Source: Limnothrix sp. FACHB-406
GTDB taxonomy: Bacteria > Cyanobacteriota > Cyanobacteriia > CACIAM-69d
Direction: 5' to 3'
DNA: 64,000 bases
Assembly: GCF_014698235.1 (NCBI RefSeq)
Contig: NZ_JACJSP010000022.1
Span: 1 to 64,000, forward strand
The translations under genes and the position numbers were made by a program. Below are positions 37,106 through 46,713 of this stretch, one piece after another; within the stretch, counting starts at the first letter, position 1, and every line of letters starts with the position of its first letter. Under the pieces are notes generated by a model. It made no database searches and was not told where the DNA came from. It saw only the letters and a list, made by a program, of their open reading frames with translations.

Positions 37106-38428
37106 TTAAGCAAACGGCATGGTTGCTCCGTCCTGGGCCGCTTGGGCGATCGCCTGCCATTCCTGAAGGCCTTGGCGGGCGGTGACGGTTGCCTGCTGGG
37201 CCGCCGCCTGATCAATCCAGGCCGCGAGTCGATCGGCTCCCTGTTGGGGGTCGATTTGCCGCAGTGCCGCCAACACTTGCAAGGCCAGGGTCGGGGACTG
37301 GTCGGGCCGATCGCACAACCGGGGCAGCAGTCGATCGAACGCGGCTGCCACTCGCAAATTACCTAGGGCTTCAATTAAGGCCCCCTGAACTGCCCCGTCG
37401 GTGAAGGGAGCCAGGGGCCGATCGAGCCAATCGAGCAGCAGATGAGCCACCCGGCGTTGATAGGTTTGATCGGAACTGTGATGCTGGGCGATCGCCACAA
37501 TCCCCCCCAACAACAGCTCTGTTTCACCTTGGGGCAACCGCTCTCCCAAGGCCGCCAAGGCCGAGGGCAATCCCATTTGGGCCAACAGTCGCACCACCAA
37601 CGCTGGTGGTAACTGTCGCCGCTCCCAGGCCGCCACCAAAGCGGCCCGCGCTGATTCATGGCCCCAGTGGCTGAGGGCCAAGGCGGCCGCCTCCGCCACC
37701 GAGGCCGCCGGATCGCTCAACAGTTGGGTGAGGGTTTGGGCGATGGTTTCTTGGGCCACTGGGCTGTGGCCCCAACGCTTGGCCCCCAAGGCCGTCACCG
37801 CCACCAACCGCACTGTGGCCTCCGAGTCTTGAGTTCCTTGCAGCAGGTGAGGCAACAAGGCGGGATGGGGCAAGCTGCCCAGGGCTTCCAAGGCGGCCCG
37901 CCGCAGGGGAGGCTGAGGAGAAGCGGCCCCAATCAGGAGGCCATTAATTGCGTCGGGGTGGTCAATTTGCCCGATCGCCTTGATCACCAAGGGCCCCCAA
38001 TTTGGATCCGTGAGGTAAGGGTTCAGACAATCCAGCGCCACCGTTCGCAGTTGGGGCGATCGCTCTGCCAATTTACCCAAGGCCTCGATCGCCGCTGCCT
38101 GCACGGAGGGATCAGGCGCGATCGAGAGCAGATTCACCAGCGATTGCACCGCCGCCGGGTCGTCAAACTCTCCCAAGGCCCTGGCCACAAACCAGCATTG
38201 CTCTAAATCCAGCGCTTCATCGGTCAGCAACGCCACCAGAGCCGGAATCGCAGACTTGCCAATGGTTTTGAGCTGCCCGATCGCCTGCCAGCGCTCATAG
38301 AAATCCCCATCCGCCAAAGTCGCCAGCGCCTGATTTAACACTGGATTGCTCACTGGCTCCAGCACCTGATCTAGCGGTTGACCGGGCAGTTGTCCCAACT
38401 CCTGCTCTTGATGGTGATTCAATGGCAT
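37106..38428 (-). CDS. HEAT-repeat protein
   Basis: A protein of about 440 aa made almost entirely of HEAT/armadillo-type helical repeats from residue 45 onward (for example AIPALVALLTD, AVQSLVNLL, VQAAAIEALGKLAER and LRRAALEALGSLPHPALLPHLL). In cyanobacteria such proteins include bilin lyases and NblB-type phycobilisome degradation factors as well as generic scaffolds, and this one is not clearly any of them. The frame opens with TTG at 38434; ATG 38428 is preferred. It is convergent with hmpF and divergent from the YgfZ-like gene. Confidence 0.8.
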   Translation of the reverse strand: MPLNHHQEQELGQLPGQPLDQVLEPVSNPVLNQALATLADGDFYERWQAIGQLKTIGKSAIPALVALLTDEALDLEQCWFVARALGEFDDPAAVQSLVNLLSIAPDPSVQAAAIEALGKLAERSPQLRTVALDCLNPYLTDPNWGPLVIKAIGQIDHPDAINGLLIGAASPQPPLRRAALEALGSLPHPALLPHLLQGTQDSEATVRLVAVTALGAKRWGHSPVAQETIAQTLTQLLSDPAASVAEAAALALSHWGHESARAALVAAWERRQLPPALVVRLLAQMGLPSALAALGERLPQGETELLLGGIVAIAQHHSSDQTYQRRVAHLLLDWLDRPLAPFTDGAVQGALIEALGNLRVAAAFDRLLPRLCDRPDQSPTLALQVLAALRQIDPQQGADRLAAWIDQAAAQQATVTARQGLQEWQAIAQAAQDGATMPFA

Positions 38429-38573
38429 AGCCAACCGTTTCTGGATTGAAATGTCTGGATTAAGCTCTTGGAACCTAATCGCTTCTCAGCTTAACCGCCC
38501 CTATTGACCTATCTCTCCACTGAACTCTCTGGCAGCCATAATTTTGAAACCGTAGCAAGAGCAGTTCTGAACG

Positions 38574-39653
38574 ATGGTAACCCTGCAAGACGCACAACAG
38601 CAGATGGGAGCAGTATGGGATCCCGCCGTGGCCGAGGGGCAAGTGCCCGCCCATTTCGGCAACGATCCGGGGGCGATCGCGGCGGTCACGACGGGGGTGG
38701 CCCTGGTGGATCGATCGCACTGGGCCCTGTTGCAATTAACAGGGGACGATCGAGCCTTGTTTTTACATAACCAAAGCACCGCCAACATCAAAACTCTGCA
38801 ACCGGGCCAGGGTTGCCAAACCGTGTTGGTGACCTCCACCGCTCGCACCCTGGACTTGGCCATGGTGGCCGTGACGGCGGAAGCGCTGGATTTATTGGTG
38901 TCGCCGGGGATGGGGCCAACCCTGTTTCGCTGGCTCGATCGCTACATCTTCCCCGCCGATCGGGTCGCCCTCGCGGATATTAGCGGTCAATTCGCGATTT
39001 TCAGCCTTGTGGGGCCCCAAAGTGCCCTTTGTTTGCAACAGTTGGGGGCGACCCTTGACGACATTTCAGCCCTGGAACCCTTTGCCCACCAGACCATGAT
39101 CCTGGCTCAGGATGTGTCTGTGCGGGTGCAACGGAGCAGCGGTCTGGCCACCGATGGCTATACCCTTTGGGTGAGCAACGATCGAGCCGGTGACCTGTGG
39201 CAGGCGATCGCCCAAGCGGGAGCCATTCCCCTGGGCGAACAGGCCTGGGAACAGTTGCGGATCACCGAAGGGCGACCGGCAGTGGGCCATGAGTTGACGG
39301 AAGATTACAACCCTCTAGAAGCAGGGCTATGGACAGCCGTTTCCTTTAACAAAGGCTGCTACATCGGCCAAGAAACGATCGCCCGCCTGAACACCTACAA
39401 CGGCGTGAAGCTGAACCTTTGGGGATTTCGACTGCCTCGGGTGATCGCCACCCCCTGTCCGATTTTGCAAGCGGATCAGAAAGTGGGAACCCTCACCAGT
39501 TGTGTGGCCACCGAAAACGGGGCGATCGGGCTGGGCTATTTGCGCACCAAAGTGGGCGGCGCGGGCTTAAGCGTCATGATTGACCATTGCCCCACCGACG
39601 CGATCGACCTGCCCTTCATCACACGCGAACTGGCCAACACCATCGATCATTAG
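38574..39653 (+). CDS. ygfZ: YgfZ/GcvT-like folate-binding protein
   Basis: A 359-aa protein of the YgfZ/IbaG-associated family, which uses tetrahydrofolate and supports repair or assembly of certain iron-sulfur enzymes. The diagnostic motif KGCYIGQE appears at about residues 260-267 with its conserved cysteine, preceded by AVSFN. The N-terminal half has the GcvT fold (VDRSHWALLQLTGDDRALFLHNQSTANI). ATG 38574. It ends 26 bp before the convergent chorismate lyase gene. Confidence 0.9.
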   Translation: MVTLQDAQQQMGAVWDPAVAEGQVPAHFGNDPGAIAAVTTGVALVDRSHWALLQLTGDDRALFLHNQSTANIKTLQPGQGCQTVLVTSTARTLDLAMVAVTAEALDLLVSPGMGPTLFRWLDRYIFPADRVALADISGQFAIFSLVGPQSALCLQQLGATLDDISALEPFAHQTMILAQDVSVRVQRSSGLATDGYTLWVSNDRAGDLWQAIAQAGAIPLGEQAWEQLRITEGRPAVGHELTEDYNPLEAGLWTAVSFNKGCYIGQETIARLNTYNGVKLNLWGFRLPRVIATPCPILQADQKVGTLTSCVATENGAIGLGYLRTKVGGAGLSVMIDHCPTDAIDLPFITRELANTIDH

Positions 39654-39679
39654 CGATCGTTACATTGCAATCATTGCCA

Positions 39680-40336
39680 CTACTGGCGGGCGATCGGCCC
39701 CAAGTAGCGCTGGAGATGTGGGGAAAAGACCTCAAAAATCAGCGTGAGGGGCTGATTTCGATGCCAAAACAGGTAATGTCGCCCCCAGAGCGGCCCCGAC
39801 TCTCCAAATGCGGCCTCTAGGGCCGCCGATCGCCCATAGCAAATTCCCCGCACATCGCGGTAAAGTTCCGTACGCAACCGAGCCAGACTGGCCCAGATGG
39901 GCAGCGATCGATTTTGCAAATACTCATCCACATGGCTGGCTTCCCACCAAGACGTGGCATAGGCCAACCGCTGGCCGGAAGCCGTCCGTAACCAAACCTG
40001 GCGACGTAATCGCGGCCCCGGAACCATTTCGATCGCCTCCGGGGCCCCATCCCCCGCCGGCCCCACCACCGACATATCAATCACATCCACCTCGGTTGGT
40101 TCTCCCGTCAGCAATTGCAGGTGGCGAGTGGGTGACCCATCTCCCAACAACAACATTTGCCAAGGGGGAGCCAAAAAATGGTGAGGTAAGCCCTGCTGCA
40201 CAACGGTTTCATCCCCTTGCCAGGTGGGTTTCAGCCGATGCCAATCCCCATGGGATCCCAGCTCGATCGAGGGGCGATCGACGGGGGGCTGAGGTGCAGA
40301 TAAATCCGCTTGTCGATCAGTAACGCTAGCAGTCAA
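39680..40336 (-). CDS. Chorismate--pyruvate lyase, cyanobacterial type (DUF98)
   Basis: A 218-aa protein of the DUF98 family, which in cyanobacteria makes 4-hydroxybenzoate from chorismate for plastoquinone synthesis. Conserved features are WQMLLLGDGSPTRHLQLL, RRQVWLRTASGQRLAYATSWW and the C-terminal RLRTELYRDV-IYYGRS-like block with GPLWGRHYLFW. The only start in frame is TTG 40336; there is no internal ATG early enough, so the start is moderately uncertain. Confidence 0.85.
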   Translation of the reverse strand: MTASVTDRQADLSAPQPPVDRPSIELGSHGDWHRLKPTWQGDETVVQQGLPHHFLAPPWQMLLLGDGSPTRHLQLLTGEPTEVDVIDMSVVGPAGDGAPEAIEMVPGPRLRRQVWLRTASGQRLAYATSWWEASHVDEYLQNRSLPIWASLARLRTELYRDVRGICYGRSAALEAAFGESGPLWGRHYLFWHRNQPLTLIFEVFSPHLQRYLGPIARQ

Positions 40337-40665
40337 GGTCTTTGCATTTCTTAACTTTTCTCGATCCTAACACTCACCTAAAGAAAAGGGACTGAAGCAC
40401 CACCCTCGTGATGCGGCTTTCAGCATCTCCCCTGGAATTTCTGGAATTTAAGGACGCGGCGGGTCTCGATCGATTTAAGAGTCCCGTTCATCCTATCGAG
40501 AGCCTGAGTCGCAATCCTTGAGTCGCAATCTTGAGCCACAACTCTGAGCCGGAGATTATGAAAAACCGGATCACTGAAAATCAATGATCCGGTCGCAGGT
40601 TATGAGCTGAGGACGCTCAAGCCAGGTTTCAAAGTGCTCTGGATGAAGTCCAATCTGGAATTCGA
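40337..40665. other. Gap between chorismate lyase and tRNA-Leu
   Basis: A 329-bp region without genes. It has degenerate GAGTCGCAATC repeats (about 40505-40550) and the tRNA-Leu terminator at 40561-40593. It also contains the upstream region of the chorismate lyase gene. Confidence 0.5.
40561..40593 (-). terminator. Intrinsic terminator of tRNA-Leu
   Basis: ACCGGATCA (40565-40573) and TGATCCGGT (40585-40593) form a perfect 9-bp stem with an 11-nt loop. On the minus strand the stem is followed immediately by TTTTT. It lies 72 nt downstream of the tRNA-Leu 3' end. Confidence 0.8.
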
Positions 40666-40746
40666 TGCGGATGGCGGGACTCGAACCCGCAAGGCAAAGC
40701 CACACGCCCCTCAAACGTGCGCGTATACCAATTCCGCCACATCCGC
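40666..40746 (-). tRNA. trnL-GAG: tRNA-Leu (anticodon GAG)
   Basis: An 81-nt class II tRNA on the minus strand. The acceptor stem is GCGGATG/CATCCGC with discriminator A, the T-arm is GCGGG-TTCGAGT-CCCGC, and the anticodon stem CACGT/GCGTG carries the loop TTGAGGG, giving anticodon GAG. A long variable arm fits leucine. CCA is not encoded in the gene; the bases following the discriminator are TC. Confidence 0.93.
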
Positions 40747-41246
40747 AGGTGATTCACTGATGATGCTGGCGTGAGTTTTTGGGGGTATTGCTGAACCCAA
40801 CTGAGGATGTTGGGGGCAAATTATTGTTACCCGTCAAACCAGCCGTAGCAGTATAGCATTCTTCGATCGTTTTGTTGAGCCTTGGCTGAGGTTCATCAAC
40901 AGATTCATGCAGATCAGGATACACATCGGGATGCAGATTGGGATGGTGCTGGAGCCAAGATCGAAGAATTGGGCTAGATACTGAATCAAATTCAATCAGT
41001 GTCAAATTCAATCGGTATCGAGCATCGAGCCAAATCTTGAGCCAAACACCAAATCTTGAGCCAAATCCAAATATTGATTGAGCCAAATCTTGAGCCGAGA
41101 TTGGACGAGATCCCAAACGAGATCCCAAAGGATCCAGCACAAGCGCCACCCTCGGCCCGATTTCCCCAGACTCCGCCGCCCGATCGCCCGCAGGCCACCC
41201 ACGATGATAGGATTGGCTACCGCGCCCCACCTGCGATCGTACGACA
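40747..41246. other. accC upstream region with repeats
   Basis: A 500-bp gap carrying a field of degenerate repeats (40975-41110) based on AAATCTTGAGCC, including four near-copies. It must also hold the accC promoter. No gene is supported. Confidence 0.5.
40975..41110. repeat. Degenerate AAATCTTGAGCC repeats
   Basis: Near-copies of CAAATCTTGAGCCAA are spaced 12-30 bp apart, preceded by CAAATTCAATC(A/G)GT pairs and followed by GAGATCCCAAA pairs. The array lies upstream of accC. Confidence 0.65.
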
Positions 41247-42605
41247 ATGCGCTTTTCAAAAGTCCTGATTGCCAACCGTGGAGAAATCGCCGTTCGGGTA
41301 ATCCGAGCCTGCGAAGAACTGGGAATTTCCACTGTGGCTGTTCACTCCACTGCCGATCGACAAGCCCTGCACGTGCAGCTTGCCGACGAAGCCGTTTGCA
41401 TCGGCGACGCAGCCAGCAGCAAAAGCTATCTGAACATTCCCAACATCATCGCTGCCGCTCTCACCCACAACGCCACGGCCATTCACCCGGGTTACGGTTT
41501 TTTGGCAGAAAACGCAAAATTTGTCGAGATTTGTAACGATCACCAAATTGCCTTCATTGGCCCCTCGCCGGCCGCGATTCGGGCCATGGGCGACAAGTCC
41601 ACCGCCAAGGAAACCATGCAACGGGCCGGCGTGCCCACGGTTCCCGGCAGCGAAGGACTGGTGCAAAACGAAGAATCGGCCCTGGAGCTGGCCAATGAGA
41701 TTGGCTATCCCGTGATGATTAAGGCCACGGCGGGTGGTGGCGGTCGCGGAATGCGTTTGGTGCGCAGTGCGGAAGAGTTGCCCAAGCTGTTCCAAGCGGC
41801 CCAAGGGGAAGCGGAAGCGGCCTTTGGCAACCCGGGCCTCTACATTGAGAAATTCATTGAACGGCCGCGGCACATTGAGTTCCAAATTTTGGCCGATAGC
41901 CATGGCAACGTGATCCACCTGGGTGAGCGGGATTGTTCCATTCAGCGCCGCCACCAAAAGCTCCTGGAAGAAGCGCCCAGCCCTGTGTTGAATCCGGAGT
42001 TGCGGGAAAAAATGGGCAGCGCGGCCGTGGCAGCGGCCAAGTCGATCGACTATGTGGGCGCAGGAACGGTGGAGTTTCTGGTGGATCGATCGAGCAATTT
42101 CTATTTTATGGAAATGAACACCCGCATTCAGGTTGAACATCCAGTCACGGAAATGGTTTGCGGCCTGGACTTGATCGCTGAACAGTTGCGGATTGCCCAA
42201 GGGGAAAAACTGCGCCTCACCCAAGATCAGGTTCAGTTGCGCGGCCATGCGATCGAATGTCGAATTAATGCGGAAGATCCTGATCAAAATTTCCGCCCTT
42301 GCCCCGGTCGAATTGGGGCCTATTTGCCGCCGGGTGGCCCGGGGGTGCGGATCGATTCCCACGTTTATCCCGATTATGAAATTCCGGTCTACTACGATTC
42401 TTTGATTGGCAAATTGATTGTTTGGGGCCCCGACCGCTCCAGCGCGATCGCCCGGATGAAGCGTGCCCTGCGCGAATGTGCCATCACCGGGGTGAACACC
42501 ACGATTGGTTTTCACCAAAAAATCATGGAATCGCCGGAGTTTATTGGCGGCGAAGTTTATACCAATTTTGTTGAAGAGTGGATGAGCAAAAATAAAAAGC
42601 GCTAG
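41247..42605 (+). CDS. accC: Biotin carboxylase subunit of acetyl-CoA carboxylase
   Basis: A 452-aa ATP-grasp enzyme that carboxylates biotin on the carrier protein AccB, the first step of fatty-acid synthesis. It starts [22 protein letters not shown]. The glycine-rich ATP loop [14 protein letters not shown], the [10 protein letters not shown] segment, the [12 protein letters not shown] stretch and the [15 protein letters not shown] active-site block are intact, as is the C-terminal domain. The ATG is 41247. It is followed 73 bp later by a small membrane ORF on the same strand. Confidence 0.97.
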   Translation: MRFSKVLIANRGEIAVRVIRACEELGISTVAVHSTADRQALHVQLADEAVCIGDAASSKSYLNIPNIIAAALTHNATAIHPGYGFLAENAKFVEICNDHQIAFIGPSPAAIRAMGDKSTAKETMQRAGVPTVPGSEGLVQNEESALELANEIGYPVMIKATAGGGGRGMRLVRSAEELPKLFQAAQGEAEAAFGNPGLYIEKFIERPRHIEFQILADSHGNVIHLGERDCSIQRRHQKLLEEAPSPVLNPELREKMGSAAVAAAKSIDYVGAGTVEFLVDRSSNFYFMEMNTRIQVEHPVTEMVCGLDLIAEQLRIAQGEKLRLTQDQVQLRGHAIECRINAEDPDQNFRPCPGRIGAYLPPGGPGVRIDSHVYPDYEIPVYYDSLIGKLIVWGPDRSSAIARMKRALRECAITGVNTTIGFHQKIMESPEFIGGEVYTNFVEEWMSKNKKR

Positions 42606-42678
42606 TCAAGCGCTAATCAAGCGCTAATCCTAACCCCTGAATTGCTGACCACCTTCCTAACCTGTTTCGGAGTCAACC

Positions 42679-42771
42679 ATGGGCGACCATTGGATGGATT
42701 GGGCCACGGTGATTGGCTATGTGGGATTCACACTATTCATCATGTGGCAAATTGTGACCCGATCGAAGTAG
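42679..42771 (+). CDS. Candidate 30-aa single-helix membrane microprotein
   Basis: A 30-residue reading frame too short for usual gene callers. It starts MGDHWMDWATVIGYVG and consists of a tryptophan/aspartate-rich head, one hydrophobic helix of about 17 residues and a basic end (TRSK), the pattern of small photosystem, cytochrome or NDH-complex subunits. A GGAG ribosome site sits 8 bp before the ATG. It lies 73 bp after accC on the same strand and 68 bp before the restriction-modification gene. I do not recognise it as a named subunit. Confidence 0.5.
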   Translation: MGDHWMDWATVIGYVGFTLFIMWQIVTRSK

Positions 42772-42839
42772 CATCCCTATGCTGTTCAAGAAGTTCTGGC
42801 TCTAAAATTGTGTAAAGGTTAACTAACAGACACTTGGCT

Positions 42840-45800
42840 ATGAGTCTCAAAAATTTTCAAGCTGAAGTTATGCGCCTAGCGGGTGAAGCTGAGCAAATGC
42901 AGCGATCGCCGCGAGAGGGTAAACCAGAAGATGCTACCAAAAGCCGTTTATTAGAGCCTTTGCTCAATGCTTTGGGCTATACGCCCGAGTGTCGTACTCC
43001 AGAAGGAAAGATCAAAAGTCTAATTCGCACTACCACTTGGGTTGATTATTTGCTCAAGCCTGAAGCTGGTACTAGACCTGTGCTGATGTTTGAGGCGAAA
43101 AGTCTGTGGGATAAGGATATTTGGGAAAGCAATAAGCAGCAGGTTTTGGATTATTTGCGCGATTACAGCTTGGATATTGCTAATGATCAGCCTGTGTTAT
43201 GGATTGTTCTATCAAATTTTCGAGAATGGTATGTGTTGCGGTTGCAAGACAAGACACCATTCTGGCAGTTTAAGATTGAGAATTTGCAAAATGATCCTGA
43301 GTTGGGAGAACGGCTTTATAGTTGTTTAGCTAGGGAGAATTTACGCGGTGATCGCCTAACAGCTTACTATACAGAAAATACCAGAGAAGGCTTGGGCGCA
43401 AGGTTTCTAGCCGATTTAAAAATTTGGCGAGCAATTTTGGCGAATGGAATTAAAGCTTCACAGCCTGGGCTAAGTCTAGATCGAGTTAGAGAAGCTTCAC
43501 AGGTAATTCTCAATCGTTTTTTGTTGATTCGATTATTGGAAGCCTATAGTTCCGAAATGCCCTATAACTATTTAGGGAGAATTTATTACAATTGGCAAGA
43601 AACTTTTCCTGATTTGCCCTTTATCGAAGAGCTGCGTAAGGGATTTCGGAATACTTGGGTGGGCTATAATACGGAGCTTTTTCATCCCTCTTGGGTGGAT
43701 GAGTTAGACATTGAGAGCAATTATTTAGAGCCACTAATTATTGTTAATGCAGTACCTGAAAACGGGTTGCTGTATGCAATCACGGAAACTTTAACGGAAT
43801 ATCGTTCGATTTATAATTATGATTTCACAACTTTAACTCAGGATATTCTAGGAACTGCCTATGAGCAGTTTTTGGCTCACCAATTAATTGAAGATGGGCA
43901 TCAAGTCAAGATCCTCGAAAATCAACAAACTCGCAAGCGGGAGGGAGTTTTCTATACACCCGAATATATTGTGCGGCGGATTGTCTATCAAACTTTGCAG
44001 CCTTTGGTAGAAACAAAAATTGATCAGGCGATCGCTTTACTACAAGCCCATCATTTTACGGAAGCCCATGCGATTGCTAGTTCAGTTTTAGAAATCACTG
44101 TTTGCGATCCTGCCTGTGGTTCGGGATCGTTTCTATTAGGAGCTTTTGATTATTTATTAGATGAACTAAGGCGCTACAACAAGGCTTGTGAAAATCCCAA
44201 TTTAACTTCTGGTAATGGCGATTTATTTAGTCATTCAGCAGCAATTCCGATTAGTAATATCGAAGAAAGTATTGTCGTAAAAATGCTGCATGGTGTGGAT
44301 CTCGACCCGCAAGCAGTACTTTTAGCAAAGTTATCGCTATGGACAAGGTTACTTCGCGCTCGTCCTAATGTTTACGGTAAGCGAAAAACACTTAATTCTA
44401 AGTTGCCCGCACTGGCTTTAAATATTAGAGTTGGTAATAGTCTGATTCATTCGCCTGCAAATTTAGAGCCTGTATCTGAGCAGTTAGTAAGGGCTGCCGA
44501 TTTAGCAATTGCGGCTAGAAATGTGACTTTATCAGAACACGATCGCACTCAAGCGGTGACAAACTTAGAGCATTACATTGCCGAAATTAATCAACAAATT
44601 AATCCCACACTTGCTGCTTTCTTTGCTAGTGATGAGAGTTTACAAGAAGCAACTAAGTTGATTAAAAATCGCGAAGCTAGTGATAAAGAGGTTATTGCTA
44701 TTCGTCGTTATCTCACGTCAGAATCTCCGAGAGTCCTGCAAGATTGGACAGTTACCGAACTTGAGCGATTGAAAGCACAGTTAATGTTGATTCCTACGGC
44801 TTTAGAGGAAGCAATTATTAAGCGTCCTTTTAACTGGCAGGTAGAATTTCCTCATGTTTTTGATCCACGGTTACCAGTAGATCAAAGAGGTTTCACGTCA
44901 ATTATTGGCAATCCTCCATATTTCAGTGTCGATGCTACCTTTGGTAAAGGTGCATCGGAATTATTATGGTTTAAAACGATTTATGCAGATATTTACACTG
45001 ATAAAACTGATATTTTGTTTTATTTTTTGCGCTGGGGTTATGAATTGCTCAAGCAAGCAGGAACGTTGAGCTTTATTGTTTCCCGTGCTTTTATTCAGGG
45101 TGATAAATCAGAAAATCTACGCAACTTTCTCAGTCGAAATACGACAATTACTCATATTCTCGATTTCTTGGGTCACAAAGTTTTTAAAGCTGGAATCGCT
45201 ACTTGTATTATTCAATATCGAAAAGAAACCCCCGATATTGAAAGTAGTTTTATAACTGACTATGTCCTTGATTTTGACAAAGCTAAATCTGCAATTCCTA
45301 AAAAATTAGAATTATCTGCTCAAAATGGTTTTGCTAAAGTTGAAGTCAACCAGGAAAATCTAAAAGCCGATAGATGGGAAATTTCTCCCTATAGTCACAT
45401 CTTCGATGAAATTGATCACAAAGGTCAAAAACTAGAGCTATCTAATTATGGGAAATTTATAAAAGGAATAGATACGGGACTTGATGAAGTTTTTGAGGGT
45501 GATTTTAGTCGTAAATTTCCTAAAGAGTTTTTGCGTTCTAGAGTTTCAATTTCATCTATCCACAGCTTTGGACATAAACCTTCAGAGACCCAGATCATCT
45601 ATTATGGTCGAGATACTCAATGGGAAGATATTCCTAAAATCTTACAAAACCACCTGAAATCTCATCGTAATTCATTAGAGGCAAGAAAAGTTTTCAAATC
45701 TGGCGGCTATGAATGGTTTCATTTACATCGACCAAGAGTCGGATTGTTTGAGCCAAAAATATTTTTCCCACGCCGTGCCAATGCGAATAAATTCGCTGTT

Positions 45801-46703
45801 GATGAAGATGGATCATTAGGATTCAAAAGTGATGTTGCGGGCTTTGTAAAAGCTAAAAATGCAAGTATTGATACCCTTCATTACATTTGTGCTTTGCTCA
45901 ATTCTAAACCCTTAGAGTTTCGTTATAGAGCTTTGGGTGGGATTGGTAAGCTAACAGGAAAAGGGATGTTTGAATACTTTGAAAACCAAGTGGGTAATAT
46001 ACCGATTCCTGTATTTGAGGAACCAGAAAATAATTCCAACTTTCAAGAACTAGCACAACTTAGCAAAGAAGCCCATCAAATTTGGCGTGATCGCTACTCG
46101 ATCATCACTACTTACCAAGCTAAATTGTCAGCAATGCCATATACCGAAGTCGCTGCAACTCATTACCACAGCATCACAGGCGACTATGGTGCAGATGTGG
46201 AATATGAAAGTCCCAATCCTAACCGAGAAGGACATTTACTCTCGCTAAAAATTGAGCCGACCGTTGACGGTTATCGGCTGTTGGGAGAAATTACCGAAGA
46301 TGAAGATTGGAAAGAAGGCGATCGCGAATGGGTCGAACTTGTCACCGTGAGAATCCGTAATAACTTCCTGCGCCGCTATTTATTAGCTCGATTAATTTAT
46401 TTGATTGAATTTGATCAAGACTTTCGCCGTAAACAAAAGCTTACCCGCGATATTAATAACTTAGTAAATGCTGCTTTTGAAGCACTTAAGGTTTATCAAT
46501 ACGATCATGATCGCATTAGTAACTTGCGCGTCCTTGAAGTCATTGAACAACGAGTGCAACAAGAAGCAGGGCGATCGGACTTAGAGAATATTGTGTTGCG
46601 ACAAGCCGAGATTCAATTGAGTATTGATCAAATTGCTTACAGGTTATATGGGGTCAGTGAATACCAAGAAGTAATTGAACAAGCCCTCAAAGTTACTCTT
46701 TAA
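42840..46703 (+). CDS. Single-chain restriction-modification enzyme (type IIG-like, Eco57I-type methylase)
   Basis: A 1287-aa protein. The N-terminal domain (about 20-200) looks like a PD-(D/E)XK nuclease of the HsdR-N type: Asp69 in WVDYLL and Glu85-x-Lys87 in MFEAKS. The central adenine-N6 methyltransferase has motif I DPACGSGSFLLGAF from about residue 423 and motif IV NPPY at about 691. A target recognition region follows (about 850-1100), then a C-terminal extension. Restriction and modification are thus probably in one chain. The gene is AT-rich compared with its neighbours, has only three HIP1 octamers over 3.9 kb, and sits between housekeeping genes, which points to horizontal acquisition. 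ATG 42840. Confidence 0.9.
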   Translation: MSLKNFQAEVMRLAGEAEQMQRSPREGKPEDATKSRLLEPLLNALGYTPECRTPEGKIKSLIRTTTWVDYLLKPEAGTRPVLMFEAKSLWDKDIWESNKQQVLDYLRDYSLDIANDQPVLWIVLSNFREWYVLRLQDKTPFWQFKIENLQNDPELGERLYSCLARENLRGDRLTAYYTENTREGLGARFLADLKIWRAILANGIKASQPGLSLDRVREASQVILNRFLLIRLLEAYSSEMPYNYLGRIYYNWQETFPDLPFIEELRKGFRNTWVGYNTELFHPSWVDELDIESNYLEPLIIVNAVPENGLLYAITETLTEYRSIYNYDFTTLTQDILGTAYEQFLAHQLIEDGHQVKILENQQTRKREGVFYTPEYIVRRIVYQTLQPLVETKIDQAIALLQAHHFTEAHAIASSVLEITVCDPACGSGSFLLGAFDYLLDELRRYNKACENPNLTSGNGDLFSHSAAIPISNIEESIVVKMLHGVDLDPQAVLLAKLSLWTRLLRARPNVYGKRKTLNSKLPALALNIRVGNSLIHSPANLEPVSEQLVRAADLAIAARNVTLSEHDRTQAVTNLEHYIAEINQQINPTLAAFFASDESLQEATKLIKNREASDKEVIAIRRYLTSESPRVLQDWTVTELERLKAQLMLIPTALEEAIIKRPFNWQVEFPHVFDPRLPVDQRGFTSIIGNPPYFSVDATFGKGASELLWFKTIYADIYTDKTDILFYFLRWGYELLKQAGTLSFIVSRAFIQGDKSENLRNFLSRNTTITHILDFLGHKVFKAGIATCIIQYRKETPDIESSFITDYVLDFDKAKSAIPKKLELSAQNGFAKVEVNQENLKADRWEISPYSHIFDEIDHKGQKLELSNYGKFIKGIDTGLDEVFEGDFSRKFPKEFLRSRVSISSIHSFGHKPSETQIIYYGRDTQWEDIPKILQNHLKSHRNSLEARKVFKSGGYEWFHLHRPRVGLFEPKIFFPRRANANKFAVDEDGSLGFKSDVAGFVKAKNASIDTLHYICALLNSKPLEFRYRALGGIGKLTGKGMFEYFENQVGNIPIPVFEEPENNSNFQELAQLSKEAHQIWRDRYSIITTYQAKLSAMPYTEVAATHYHSITGDYGADVEYESPNPNREGHLLSLKIEPTVDGYRLLGEITEDEDWKEGDREWVELVTVRIRNNFLRRYLLARLIYLIEFDQDFRRKQKLTRDINNLVNAAFEALKVYQYDHDRISNLRVLEVIEQRVQQEAGRSDLENIVLRQAEIQLSIDQIAYRLYGVSEYQEVIEQALKVTL

Positions 46704-46713
46704 AACTGAAGGA

